A DNA stretch of 64,000 bases from Gordonia oryzae (GTDB lineage: Bacteria > Actinomycetota > Actinomycetes > Mycobacteriales > Mycobacteriaceae), in assembly GCF_003797185.1 (NCBI RefSeq), contig NZ_RKMH01000003.1, positions 306,178 through 370,177 of the forward strand. Reading direction: 5' to 3'. Below, piece by piece: positions 63,302-64,000 of the stretch (the first letter of the stretch is position 1; each line of letters begins with the position of its first letter). The notes beneath the pieces were generated by a model. It was not told where the DNA came from, did no database searches, and saw only the letters and a program-made list of their open reading frames with translations. A program made the translations under genes and the position numbers.

Positions 63302-63934
63302 CTACGAATCGTGCCTCTGTCGCCGACGTTCGGCCCACTCTGCCGCGACCATGCGGCCTTCCTCGTAGAGCCGCGCGACCACCTCAGCTCGATGAAGCCT
63401 CTCCTGCTCAGCCCGCCTATCGCGACGCTCGTCGTACTGCCGTCGCTCATCCTCGTCGAGGTGGCCGTAACAATGCGGCAGAAACTCGTTCGGACCCATC
63501 CACGCTGCAAGCTTCGTGCACCTTCGACCCTTGGACTTCGCGAAGGCGGAGCAAGTGGGACGCTCCACGCTCGTCTCACCGGATTGCTGGTGAGCGTCCA
63601 AAACGTGCTCGATAGCCTCCTCAGCCATCGGAAAGCGGACCGTGGGCACCGCCGGCTTCACACGCGCCGCCCCGTTTCGCACTGCTTTCGAGTGCCGAGC
63701 GTAGATAGCACGAGGACGAGACAGATCGCCGGTCCATGACTCACTCAACTCCGCGTGCTTGTTCAACAGGCTCGCTGCACCAAACGCATTGATGGCCTCG
63801 CCGCGCGCAACGTCGACGACCTCGCCCAGCTCGTCAAGGTTGAGGGCCGCCTCGTCGGAGAGCATCAAGAGCACGGCTCCACATTCGTCCAGGACCGCGA
63901 CCATCTCGTCGAGAATCTCTAAGCCTCGATCCAC
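63302..63934 (-). CDS. Hypothetical protein with a zinc-finger-like CxnC...HCxxH motif
   Basis: About 210 residues, unrecognised. The first half is helical. The middle carries CSAFAKSKGRRCTKLAAW and then LPHCYGHL, a Cys-Cys-His-Cys-His layout that recurs in small actinophage and mobile-element proteins and probably binds zinc. A highly charged helix rich in Arg and Glu ends the protein. GTG 63934 is the first start. Co-directional with the AAA and nuclease genes but 620 bases upstream, so it may be a separate unit. Confidence 0.6.
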   Translation of the reverse strand: MDRGLEILDEMVAVLDECGAVLLMLSDEAALNLDELGEVVDVARGEAINAFGAASLLNKHAELSESWTGDLSRPRAIYARHSKAVRNGAARVKPAVPTVRFPMAEEAIEHVLDAHQQSGETSVERPTCSAFAKSKGRRCTKLAAWMGPNEFLPHCYGHLDEDERRQYDERRDRRAEQERLHRAEVVARLYEEGRMVAAEWAERRRQRHDS

Positions 63935-64000
63935 CGATTCGTATGTGGTCGGGCGGTGTGGGATAGACGAAATGCCCTGTCTGCGTGACAGAATGAGACT

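Larger units (their letters stand above)
56801..64000. mobile_element. Integrative element (left part), integrase plus ATPase/nuclease cargo
   Basis: Starts at the tRNA 3' fragment with a tyrosine integrase gene immediately inside, then at least three cargo genes, and runs past the window end. By eye the DNA is less GC-rich and uses more A/T-ending codons than the region before 56.7 kb. No plasmid transfer, capsid or terminase gene is seen in this part, so it may be a genomic island or a satellite; the rest is unseen. Confidence 0.75.

Overview
The window reads as chromosome of a high-GC actinobacterium of the mycolic-acid group (Mycobacteriales), most likely Gordonia or a close relative. This is inferred from frequent GTG starts, the gene order ppx - DUF501 - ftsB-like - eno - lpqU ... 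mazG - mfd - TetR (the order I recall for Rv1026 to Rv1019 of Mycobacterium tuberculosis), a DesA3-type desaturase with its reductase, and a Stf0 sulfotransferase. No rRNA, intact tRNA or CRISPR array was seen.

Layout. 1-5.2 kb: ABC-2 exporter with a two-component system, then an NtaA/DszA-type flavin monooxygenase. 5.3-10.6 kb: YibE/F membrane protein, two paralogous class-A-beta-lactamase-like serine hydrolases and a Ser/Thr kinase. 10.7-13.9 kb: sfnB/sfnG-like organosulfur genes and a FabR/DesT-like TetR regulator. 13.9-15.6 kb: decayed DNA holding a wrecked biotin carboxylase/carboxyltransferase gene. 15.7-18 kb: ferredoxin-type reductase and fatty-acid desaturase. 18.1-23.8 kb: conserved core (ppx, DUF501, ftsB-like, eno, lpqU). 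24.2-28.5 kb: efeUOB iron uptake behind a likely IdeR/DtxR box. 28.8-37.2 kb: one long co-directional run lysR - esterase - bicupin dioxygenase - sulfatase - Stf0 sulfotransferase - cysD - cysNC, joined by several ATGA overlaps. 37.8-44.4 kb: core again (mazG, mfd, LigB-type dioxygenase, TetR). Compared with M. tuberculosis, about 14 kb (efe plus the sulfur cluster) sits between lpqU and mazG. 44.7-48.5 kb: osmoprotectant ABC operon. 48.5-50.8 kb: TetR/MFS divergent pair with twin operators. 51-56.7 kb: second Ser/Thr kinase, a small secreted protein, an SRPBCC protein, a VanA/VanB-type Rieske demethylase pair and a lipoprotein.

56.8 kb to the end: an integrative element. A 3' tRNA fragment (attL-like) is followed by a tyrosine integrase, then a convergent pair: a zinc-hook AAA ATPase and a protein with an Mrr-like PD-(D/E)XK nuclease head and a long unrecognised C-terminus. 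The right end lies outside the window. This pair is the best candidate for an undescribed (anti-phage-like) system.

Across the window sulfur recurs (monooxygenases for organosulfur, sulfate activation, sulfotransfer, sulfatase). In noncoding DNA, a degenerate 21-bp-period motif around GCGCYGTCGGC follows the stop codons of at least four genes. Several genes also carry in-frame 15/18/24-bp tandem repeats.
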